NCBI GenBank assembly: GCA_044376615.1
Contig: JBILKO010000065.1
Location: forward strand, 1-14,120
DNA length: 14,120 bases
Direction of reading: 5' to 3'
Source: CAISGS01 sp044376615
GTDB lineage: Bacteria > Pseudomonadota > Alphaproteobacteria > Caulobacterales > Caulobacteraceae
The notes below the pieces were generated by a model, which was not told the origin of the DNA, searched no databases, and was given only the letters and a program-made list of their open reading frames with translations. The position numbers and the translations under genes were made by a program. How positions within the stretch are numbered: the stretch's first letter is position 1; each line of letters opens with the position of its first letter. Below, in pieces: positions 6,183-12,054 of the stretch.

Positions 6183-6689
6183 ATGACCCTTGATAGAAAC
6201 ACAACAGAAGGCGTTGACGCCTCAGAAAACACCGAGCGGCTAATCATCGCCAGCCATGCGTTTGACGCGATAAGCCGCCTTATCGCGGCCTCGACAGACA
6301 CAAGCCTAGCGAAGGCCCATTGCGTCCGCGATTATGTCCATGACACGCTTGGCCAAGTGAGCGGGGACGCCATTAACGGCCCGGCTACACCACAGGACCT
6401 TAGCAACCGCCTTGTGGCTCACGCCAAGGCAGAGCGCGATTATATAGCCCTTGTCGATGGGGATCTTGACGGGCCAATCTGGGATTTGCTTTGCGCGACG
6501 CCTCATTGGTGGTCAGAAGACTTGATTGATACGCAAAACACAGATCCGCGCACGCTAGGTCTGGCGTATCAGGCCATATTCTCTTGGGATCTTGACGGGC
6601 TTTCTTCGGATACCACACGGGGGACTGACTCCCAAATCTTAGCGCGCTTACTCAGGGCCGTTGCGCCGCTCGATTTAGCCGCCGCTTGA
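6183..6689 (+). CDS. Hypothetical acidic protein, 168 aa
   Basis: Soluble and acidic, with no cysteine-rich motif, signal peptide or membrane helix. The N-terminus is polar; residues about 18-90 are predominantly helical in pattern (RLIIASHAFDAISRLIAAS, LSNRLVAHAKAERDYIAL). Short repeated pattern: DGDLDGPIWDLL near residue 92 and SWDLDGLSSDT near 134, encoded by a repeated GGGATCTTGACGGGC (about 6461 and 6587). ATG at 6183 has AAAGGA about 9 bases upstream and follows the 99-aa gene by 28 bases, so they are likely one operon. No family recognised. A GC-rich hairpin lies just beyond its stop. Confidence 0.6.
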   Translation: MTLDRNTTEGVDASENTERLIIASHAFDAISRLIAASTDTSLAKAHCVRDYVHDTLGQVSGDAINGPATPQDLSNRLVAHAKAERDYIALVDGDLDGPIWDLLCATPHWWSEDLIDTQNTDPRTLGLAYQAIFSWDLDGLSSDTTRGTDSQILARLLRAVAPLDLAAA

Positions 6690-6699
6690 TCGTCATCTA

Positions 6700-6719
6700 G
6701 GGCGGGTTTAGGCCCGCCC
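6700..6719 (+). terminator. GC-rich hairpin after the 168-aa gene
   Basis: GGGCGGG (6700-6706) and CCCGCCC (6713-6719) form a perfect 7-bp stem with a 6-base loop, 11 bases after the stop. There is no T-tract, so it is a weak candidate terminator or an RNA 3'-end stabiliser. A 14-base match to its left half (GGGCGGGTTTAGGC) occurs at 5010-5023 without the hairpin partner. Confidence 0.4.
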
Positions 6720-6851
6720 GTCATGACGTCGAGACGCCACGCCTTCACGCAATTATGACGCCATAGCCACCCTTTTAATTTTCACGGTTTTTTCACGTTA
6801 TTAAACGTGAAGCCACCACCCGCCGCACCCTGTAAATCACCTGCAAACCAG

Positions 6852-7211
6852 CCGCGTTAGTGCCGCGTTTTTACGGGGCCGCGTGGCTATCATTTCCTAT
6901 CATCGCCAAGGGCCGCAATCCTAGCATTTCCTAGCATGTTTTAGGGCCATAGACCTTTGGATTTCTTTGTAGCGGGCCGGGGCCGCAACCTTAGCAATCC
7001 TTAGTAACTTTTCAGAGCGGCAACCCTATCATTTCCTATCATTCGCCGGTCGGCAATGTTGCCATTTGTTGACATTTCCGGGGTCGGTTTCTCACTAAAT
7101 TTCACTAGTTAAGTGGCTGGCGACCTTATCAAACCTTATCTGTTTCTATCGCCTCGACCGACCTATTTTCGCCTATTTTATTCGGCCTCGACCTTATGAA
7201 AACTTATGCAT
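6852..7211. repeat. Array of about 34-bp units, each a 10-bp tandem word pair that differs between units
   Basis: Pairs start near 6852, 6886, 6920, 6954, 6989, 7025, 7058, 7092, 7124, 7162 and 7192, a mean spacing of 34. Word 1 and word 2 are adjacent. Examples: CCTAGCATTT then CCTAGCATGT (6920); CCTTAGCAAT then CCTTAGTAAC (6989); CCTATCATTT then CCTATCATTC (7025); GTTGCCATTT then GTTGACATTT (7058); TCACTAAATT then TCACTAGTTA (7092); CCTATTTTCG then CCTATTTTAT (7162). At 7124 there is a third degenerate copy. The first pair (CCGCGTTAGTG) has an 11-base period. A GC-rich box like GGCCGCAAY precedes most pairs. Periods 10 and 34 are not multiples of three, so it is not coding. Probably a protein-binding array; the function is unknown. 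Confidence 0.8.
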
Positions 7212-7279
7212 CGCCATCGCCTCAGTTTGCGCCGTGGCAGGCATTTGGGGGCCTTTGGCTGAACTCCACCAACCAACCC

Positions 7280-7420
7280 CTAAACGCCCGCCCTTGGCCT
7301 TCCTAGGCGGTTTCCACCACCGCGCTTGCCTTCCGCCGCCAAGGTCGCGCGGTTTCGCGATCCGAGACGCCTGCCAGATGGATTGCCGGACCGACCCGGC
7401 TGGAATCGGCTAGCGGTCAT
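7280..7420 (-). CDS. Very short DUF5681-like protein
   Basis: 46 residues beginning MTASRFQPGRSGNPSGRRLGSRNRATLAAE, which resembles the N-terminal motif of DUF5681 proteins (FKPGQSGNPxGRPKGxxN). Family members I know are considerably longer; here the sequence turns into Gly/Arg-rich residues and stops, so it is either a minimal version or a decayed copy. Its ATG (7418-7420) overlaps the end of the upstream membrane-protein gene by 11 bases (ATGACCGCTAG), which suggests translational coupling. DUF5681 genes occur in phages and islands, but their role is unknown. Confidence 0.5.
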   Translation of the reverse strand: MTASRFQPGRSGNPSGRRLGSRNRATLAAEGKRGGGNRLGRPRAGV

Positions 7421-7667
7421 GTTTGCGCGCCCCCAGGTCATAACCAAACCAAAACAGGCCAATGGCCGCGCCCACCATGGGGATTAGCGACAGGACGCAA
7501 ACCGCGATTGTTTGGGCTTCTAGGCCAGCCTGTAGCAGGCCGTATGAAACCAGCATGGCTGCTACAATTCCAAGCCCGATATGGGCGCAATAGATTAGGG
7601 CGTATTTGCCGTAGTCGGTCCAAAAGCGAGATTGCCCCGCGATCTTGTCAGTTCTAGTCGGCTTCAT
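7410..7667 (-). CDS. Two-helix membrane protein, unknown
   Basis: 85 residues: MKPTRTDKIAGQSRFWTDYGK, helix 1 (YALIYCAHIGLGIVAAMLVS), helix 2 (TIAVCVLSLIPMVGAAIGLFWF), then a short basic tail LGARKHDR. Both termini are probably cytoplasmic. Start at 7667 is preferred because AAAGGA is 9 bases upstream; an ATG at 7676 would sit only about two bases from that site. It lies 171 bases after the helicase gene, beyond the inverted iterons, and shares an overlap with the DUF5681-like gene. Could be a holin-like or exclusion protein; nothing proves it. Confidence 0.6.
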   Translation of the reverse strand: MKPTRTDKIAGQSRFWTDYGKYALIYCAHIGLGIVAAMLVSYGLLQAGLEAQTIAVCVLSLIPMVGAAIGLFWFGYDLGARKHDR

Positions 7668-7722
7668 TACGGACATTCCTTTCGTAACGATGAATTTGTG
7701 ATTTTGACCTTATGTGTGCGAA

Positions 7723-7807
7723 ACACCGTTACACCGTTACACCGTTGTTTTTATTCATTTATTTTCGTAACAATTTCTGTGTTTTTTGCCATGTAACGGT
7801 GTAACGG
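7723..7807. other. Candidate replication origin: inverted iterons around an AT-rich stretch
   Basis: ACACCGTT occurs three times in tandem (7723-7746). On the other side of a roughly 50-base AT-rich, T-tract-containing stretch, TAACGGTG-type copies appear in reverse orientation (7792-7807), giving 16 bp of perfect inverted repeat (7726-7741 with 7792-7807). Related CGTAAC boxes lie at 7683 and 7765. Iterons flanking an AT-rich segment beside a primase-helicase gene is the layout known for satellite-island origins such as SaPI. Origin function is inferred; a long stem-loop for transcription control is the alternative. Confidence 0.55.
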
Positions 7808-7820
7808 CGTTTTTGACCCA

Positions 7821-7834
7821 TAAAACATGTTTTA
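7821..7834. repeat. 14-base perfect palindrome after the helicase stop
   Basis: TAAAACATGTTTTA reads the same on both strands and ends five bases past the minus-strand stop of the Toprim-DUF927 gene. It may be part of the neighbouring origin-like region or a weak transcript end. Confidence 0.6.
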
Positions 7835-7838
7835 GGTT

Positions 7839-10292
7839 TCAGCCCTCCGTGTCACTAAAAACGGTCTGGTTTAGGGCATAGACGCGCACCGGCTTACCGA
7901 GGCTGGCAATGCGTTCTGTGCGGGCCAACCCGTCTCTGCCGCGCTCAAGCATCCCGGCTTCAGCCAAGGTTCTGGCAACCAGCTTGGGATCAAGGCCCTC
8001 GCATAGTTCCGATTTCCAGACTTCCGACGGGATCAGATAAAGGCGATCCTCGCCCGTGCCCTTGGTCCATCCCGCCCGGTTGACAATGCGCGCACTACCG
8101 TCTGATCCGTCAGGTTCAAACCGGCTTGCACCGTGCGCCTGCATAAACCGCCGGACCTGTTCAATCGCCAACCGCGCCTCCGCCGGTCCTGATCCGCCGC
8201 GCATGGTTGTCCATTGCTCAAGCGCCCATAACGCCGCCGCCTTCACCTCGCCAGCCGTCCAGGGCAACAGCCCCAGACCAATTGCCAGTTCGCCCGCCGC
8301 CGCGATCAGGGCAAAGCGCATGGCTGCACGCTGTACCTGCCCATCCGCGCCCGGTGGCAAGGCCTCTTGCTCGAAACCCTGTCTCAGGCCGTCAATCCGC
8401 CGCTTGGCCTCTGGCAGGCCCATCGCAATCAAGGCCTGGACAAAGGCCGGGCCAAGGCTGCCATAATGGGTTTGCGCCTCGGCCTTAATCGCATTGGCAA
8501 GGCCCCCGGCATCGGCAAAACCGCCCGGACTGTCAAAGGCCCCATGGCCCATGCCGCGATCCGCCGGAACGTCCAACATACGCACGAGCTGGCCAGCCTT
8601 GGCCTTGCGCCCGCGATCCTCAGCAAGCTTGTTTTCGACAGGCACTTCGCCGGTCGAAATAACAAGTACCCGCCATGTTCTAGGCTCACGCGCCGCGCCG
8701 TTTCGGTCAGACCGGATTTTGCCAGACCCGTTCGAAAGGCCGTAAAGGCTTTGCGCCGCGTCTCTGGCGTCCGCCATGCCCAGTTCGTCTAAGATCAGGG
8801 CGGTATCGCTGGCCAAGGCCGCAACGCCTTCAAGTCCGTTTGCAGTTGCCCGCCAAGGCAGGACATAGCCCGGCGTTCCGCCCCGCCCCCAGACCGACGC
8901 CGCCGCTTGCAGGACCGTGGTCTTGCCCCTTGATGACTGCCCAAAGATATTGACGCCGCCGCCCTCTAGGCCGGTCAGGTCCAAGAGCGATCCAGCAAGG
9001 CTGGCACTGATTGCCAGCATGGCAAGGCCTTGGCCCTTGGACAGTGCGCCAACGCCCGATTGCCAATCGTCTAGGCTTCCGACCCGGCCATAGGCCCCTT
9101 GCGCGCCGCCCTCAAGCACCACCGCTTCAGACCCTGCCGCGCCTAGGGTTTTGCCCGGCAAGACAAAGACCGGCCCGCTCGCCAAATCATGCCAGCCGGT
9201 GCGCGCAACCTGGGTGACCCGGCCCGGTGTCGGGCAGGCCGCAAGATAGCCCATGAGCTTGGCTTGTTGGCTCTTGGCGATTGCCAGCCCCTTTGCCGCC
9301 AATTCCGCGCATAAGGGCGGGGCAAGGCCCTGCAGGTTCGCATCATAAACGGTGTGTGTCTGTTCGCGTCCATCAGGATCACGCCAGCGCAAGAGCCGCC
9401 CCCAGCCTTGGCCCTTGGAATCGCGCACCCGCCCTAGGACCTCAAACGCGCTGGCGATCCATTGGGTTTTGATTTCTTCTTTGCTCTCGACCTCGACGGT
9501 CAGGCCCTCCGGCCCCATCAAAAACTTGCCGTGACTGACATAGTTCGGCTTGGTCTGGACGGGTTCCAGATCAGGCACAAACGGCGCGCTCAGGCCATAG
9601 ACCCGGCGCGCAAAGTCCTTCGGGTCAAGCCATTCCCCAAGAGCGTCCGCCGCATCAAAGCCCTTGACCGGCTCACGTAAGGCGGTCCGCTCCGGGTCAA
9701 TGCGAGACACAGCATCGCCATCCACCAGCCGGATTTTGCAACTGAGCTTGGACAATATTTCAGCGACCGCGCGGCCATATTTTCGGCCCGGTTCGTCGGC
9801 ATCTGGCCAGATCAAGACCGACCGCCCGGCAAGCGCGGTCCAATCGGTCTTGGCCACCGCGCCTGATCCGCCGCTTGAGGTTACAGAGATCGATCTGGGA
9901 AATATCTGCGCCGCTGCATCCGCCGCCTTTTCGCCTTCGCAGATCACCACCGGCGCGTCAGGGCGTAAGGCCAGTTGATCCGCCTGATAGGGCAAACGGC
10001 CATCCGGCCAAGCGCGCAACTGCCAGCCTTGTTCGACCGTCCAGGCTATAGGGCGAAGCTCCTTGCTGCCTGATCCGTTGCAGCGACCGACGCCAAAAGC
10101 CGGTTCACCGGTTGCGGTTCGATAGATCCACAAAGCGTCTGGTTTTCGCCAAAGGCGCGTTATAGCCGCTTCAATGCGCTCGGCATTTGCGGGGGCGGGG
10201 CAAAAGGTCAGTGCGTCGCGGTCTGGCAGGGGCGCTGCTATGTTTGCCCGCTCAGCTGGGGTCAAAGGTTCAAAGCGTTCAGCGAGGCCCAT
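7839..10292 (-). CDS. Toprim and DUF927-type primase-helicase
   Basis: 817-residue replication protein. The N-terminal third has a Toprim domain: VVICEGEKAADAA with catalytic Glu119, and LIWPDADEPGRKYG with Asp164/Asp166, as in DnaG-type primases and P4-like alpha proteins. The C-terminal part is a DUF927-type helicase: FEVLGRVRDSKGQGWGRLLRW (283-303), Walker A GQSSRGKT (451-458) and Walker B ALILDELG (498-505). It should unwind DNA and, with the primase fragment encoded just upstream, prime replication of the excised element. ATG at 10292 is preceded by GAGGT and overlaps the upstream gene by 14 bases, implying coupled translation. The origin-like iterons lie directly after its stop. Confidence 0.88.
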   Translation of the reverse strand: MGLAERFEPLTPAERANIAAPLPDRDALTFCPAPANAERIEAAITRLWRKPDALWIYRTATGEPAFGVGRCNGSGSKELRPIAWTVEQGWQLRAWPDGRLPYQADQLALRPDAPVVICEGEKAADAAAQIFPRSISVTSSGGSGAVAKTDWTALAGRSVLIWPDADEPGRKYGRAVAEILSKLSCKIRLVDGDAVSRIDPERTALREPVKGFDAADALGEWLDPKDFARRVYGLSAPFVPDLEPVQTKPNYVSHGKFLMGPEGLTVEVESKEEIKTQWIASAFEVLGRVRDSKGQGWGRLLRWRDPDGREQTHTVYDANLQGLAPPLCAELAAKGLAIAKSQQAKLMGYLAACPTPGRVTQVARTGWHDLASGPVFVLPGKTLGAAGSEAVVLEGGAQGAYGRVGSLDDWQSGVGALSKGQGLAMLAISASLAGSLLDLTGLEGGGVNIFGQSSRGKTTVLQAAASVWGRGGTPGYVLPWRATANGLEGVAALASDTALILDELGMADARDAAQSLYGLSNGSGKIRSDRNGAAREPRTWRVLVISTGEVPVENKLAEDRGRKAKAGQLVRMLDVPADRGMGHGAFDSPGGFADAGGLANAIKAEAQTHYGSLGPAFVQALIAMGLPEAKRRIDGLRQGFEQEALPPGADGQVQRAAMRFALIAAAGELAIGLGLLPWTAGEVKAAALWALEQWTTMRGGSGPAEARLAIEQVRRFMQAHGASRFEPDGSDGSARIVNRAGWTKGTGEDRLYLIPSEVWKSELCEGLDPKLVARTLAEAGMLERGRDGLARTERIASLGKPVRVYALNQTVFSDTEG

Positions 10293-10590
10293 GATGCACC
10301 TCGCATTCTAGCCCAAGCATTTGAGCCAAGAGGCGCGCCGCTTCGCCTTGTGCGACGTGCTCGAGATAGGCGACCAAAGAGACGGGATCGCCGCCCTTAT
10401 CGCCGGTCGCAAAATCGGACCATCTGCCCGTGACCAGATTGACCCGGAAACTGCCAGCCCGCCGGTCATTGCGTGTCGGGTTTTTGGCAACCCATTCGCG
10501 CCCCATGGTCCGGCCATCGGGCAAGAGCCTTCTCACCACCGGCGGAAGGTTTGAGAGCGCGGCCCGATTGATTTCGTCAAATGGGATCAT
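10279..10590 (-). CDS. Primase N-terminal-fold protein lacking zinc ligands (CHC2-like)
   Basis: 103 residues with the core pattern of the primase zinc-binding-type domain: EWVAKNPTRNDRRAGSFRVNLVTGRWSDFATGDKGGDPVSLVAYLEH. The GRWxDFATGDKGGD segment aligns with the DnaG CHC2 domain, but only one Cys is present near the C-terminus, so it cannot bind zinc in the usual way. Zinc-less versions are common in island primase-helicases, often fused to the Toprim part; here the domain is a separate gene. It overlaps the 89-aa gene upstream and the helicase gene downstream by 14 bases each, making a tightly coupled replication operon. Confidence 0.75.
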   Translation of the reverse strand: MIPFDEINRAALSNLPPVVRRLLPDGRTMGREWVAKNPTRNDRRAGSFRVNLVTGRWSDFATGDKGGDPVSLVAYLEHVAQGEAARLLAQMLGLECEVHHGPR

Positions 10591-10846
10591 GGTCTGCCCC
10601 CCGTTCGCCTAGGGCGGTCAAGACCGTGATCAGGTGCGACACGGCGCGTTCGCCAGCTTGCCGGTGCGCCGGGGCTAGGGTCAGGCCCGCGACGGCCATG
10701 CCGACCGATTCCAGTCGCGCTAACCAAGCATCCCGCCAAGCCGCTTGCTGATCGAGCGTGGAGGCGTTATATTTAGACGTTGAAAATCTATTTTCTGGAC
10801 CCGCCACCCTTTTGCCGAGGGGGCGGGTTCTCTGTGTCTGGATCAT
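10577..10846 (-). CDS. Hypothetical protein in the replication operon, 89 aa
   Basis: Basic N-terminus (MIQTQRTRPLGKRVAG), then a helical C-terminal half (AAWRDAWLARLESVGMAVAGL, HRQAGERAVSHLITVLTALG). No motif recognised. ATG at 10846 follows the stop of the AlpA-like gene by four bases, and its own stop overlaps the primase-fragment start by 14 bases. The open frame runs further upstream to 10984, but that part overlaps the AlpA-like gene and is not needed. Operon position suggests a replication or regulatory accessory. Confidence 0.6.
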   Translation of the reverse strand: MIQTQRTRPLGKRVAGPENRFSTSKYNASTLDQQAAWRDAWLARLESVGMAVAGLTLAPAHRQAGERAVSHLITVLTALGERGADHDPI

Positions 10847-10850
10847 GCGG

Positions 10851-11084
10851 TCAGGCCCCCGTGTCCGAGGTTGACGATCGCAAGGGGGATAACTTGGCTT
10901 GCGCCCATGCATCCAGTTCGTCGGTAGGATAGACCGGAAACTTGCCGTCTTTACGAAAGCGCGGCCCGCCGCCGACCACGGCATATTTGGCTAGGGTTTT
11001 AGGGTCACGAATGACGCCCCATCGGGCCGCAAGGTACTCACAAGCCTTGGCGCGGCGAAGGGGAGGTGAAGATTGCTGATACAT
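10851..11084 (-). CDS. AlpA/excisionase-like DNA-binding protein
   Basis: 77 residues with a winged-helix pattern: RRAKACEYLAARWGVIRDPKTLAKYAVVGGGPRFRKDGKFPVYPTDELDAWAQAKL. The GPRFRKxGKxxVYPxxELDAWA ending is typical of the MerR-like/AlpA excisionase family, which acts as a directionality factor or as an activator of integrase or replication genes. ATG at 11084 with GAGG about 11 bases upstream. It heads the replication operon, just after an intrinsic terminator that separates it from the integrase operon, so it should have its own promoter in 11085-11144. Confidence 0.8.
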   Translation of the reverse strand: MYQQSSPPLRRAKACEYLAARWGVIRDPKTLAKYAVVGGGPRFRKDGKFPVYPTDELDAWAQAKLSPLRSSTSDTGA

Positions 11085-11144
11085 GCAGGTGCTGCCTCAA
11101 AATTGATGACAGCCCTCTTAGTAATCACACTTTTGGCGAACGAA

Positions 11145-11184
11145 AGGAAAAAAGAGTCTAGCGATTCTTGAGAACCGCTAGACT
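11145..11184 (-). terminator. Intrinsic terminator overlapping the end of the 292-aa gene
   Basis: AGTCTAGCG (11155-11163) pairs with CGCTAGACT (11176-11184), and TTCT with AGAA inside, with a single A/C mismatch and a two-base loop. On the minus strand the stem is followed by TTTTTT. The stop codon of the preceding gene (11158-11160) lies within the stem. This is a classical rho-independent terminator for leftward transcription of the integrase operon. Confidence 0.85.
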
Positions 11185-12036
11185 GCCATGGCGGTTTTCG
11201 AGAAAATTGGTCAATTGAAGCATTGCTTTTAGACGCTCTGTGATTGGTCTTTGGCTATCGATTTCCGCCCTAAGTTCTTTAGTCAAAATGCCCTTAACGG
11301 TCGCTTCGGAAACCCCTAATTCTTTGGATACGTGCCACATCTTTCGTTTGTATGTTTTTTCCTGGCAATGGGAGTAGGATATTTTTGCTAAATTGATCTG
11401 GCGTTCGAGCCGCTTCCGCTCTGACCCCCTTTGCCCCATCCGCCTTGCGTTAGGATGTTTAACCACGCCTAGCCGCATTCCATTGGTCTTGTCGGCTGGC
11501 CCATCAATCAAATTTAGCAGTTGTCTGCCCACCGCATTATCGCGGTCGATTTGTAGTCCAGACCGGATGAGTGTTGCCAGTTCGGCAAAAGAACCGTCTT
11601 TAAAGCCCTCCACTACATTTGGGGCCAATTGCTCAAATTGGTTGCGCGCGCCGTCGTCAACGCCTTTGAACATCGGGGCGTAAAAGAGAGCCGCCCTAGC
11701 GATTTGCCGGGCCTCTTCATCCTTGCCGTCAAGCACAGCGTGTGCCAGCCGTTCGGTAAATGACGCTAACTGCACTGCGCCCGCATCGGGCTTGTAGCGA
11801 AAAGGGTTAAGCCTTAGCTCGGTTTCAAGTTGGCGCTCGCGTTGACGCCTAGCCGCCCCCCCAAATAGCCCCGTGCCCGCCCTCGCCGCGCTAGGTTCGC
11901 CGCCAGCTCCTTGCTGCGCATCGCCAGCGGCCTTGAACATGGCCTCCAAGGGGCCAAGCGACATTTCGACCGTTGGGGTGTCGGCTTGGACCTGATTTGT
12001 GGTGCTGGACAACTTTGTCTTGCTGCTTTTGCTCAT
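11158..12036 (-). CDS. Hypothetical protein with C-terminal helix-turn-helix, 292 aa
   Basis: The N-terminal 65 residues are Ala/Gly/Ser/Thr-rich and likely disordered. The middle is helical (about 65-175: ERQLETELRLNPFRYKP, FTERLAHAVLDGKDEEARQIARAALFYAP). A conserved-looking basic linker (HPNARRMGQRGSERKRLERQINLAKISYS) precedes a helix-turn-helix, HVSKELGVSEATVKGILTKEL (235-255). No family recognised. ATG at 12036 has AAGGAAA upstream and starts 18 bases after the integrase stop, so both are in one transcript, ending at the terminator inside this gene. Could be a DNA-binding accessory to integration or a regulator. Base composition is lower in GC toward its 3' end. Confidence 0.7.
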   Translation of the reverse strand: MSKSSKTKLSSTTNQVQADTPTVEMSLGPLEAMFKAAGDAQQGAGGEPSAARAGTGLFGGAARRQRERQLETELRLNPFRYKPDAGAVQLASFTERLAHAVLDGKDEEARQIARAALFYAPMFKGVDDGARNQFEQLAPNVVEGFKDGSFAELATLIRSGLQIDRDNAVGRQLLNLIDGPADKTNGMRLGVVKHPNARRMGQRGSERKRLERQINLAKISYSHCQEKTYKRKMWHVSKELGVSEATVKGILTKELRAEIDSQRPITERLKAMLQLTNFLENRHGSLAVLKNR

Positions 12037-12054
12037 AGCCGTTTCCTTAACGTC

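Larger units (their letters stand above)
6690..7279. other. 590-base non-coding region between two opposed gene blocks
   Basis: No convincing gene on either strand. From left to right it holds the hairpin at 6700-6719, a perfect inverted repeat TTCACGTT-ATTA-AACGTGAA (6792-6811), weaker 10- to 11-base tandem pairs (TTCACG at 6781 and 6792; CCTGTAAATCA at 6829 followed by CCTGCAAACCA at 6840), and the regular array described separately (6852-7211). A last possible pair, GCATTTGGGG and GCCTTTGGCT, is at 7241 and 7251. Confidence 0.8.

Noticed and set aside
6852..7211. CRISPR-like array
   Set aside because: There is no constant repeat of 24-40 bases and no constant spacer length; the recurrent words are 10 bp, differ between units, and no cas gene is nearby.
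8056..8792. Several plus-strand open frames opposite the helicase gene
   Set aside because: All are shadows of the conserved Toprim-DUF927 reading frame; Pro/Ala/Arg-rich composition without domains is typical of antisense frames in GC-rich DNA.
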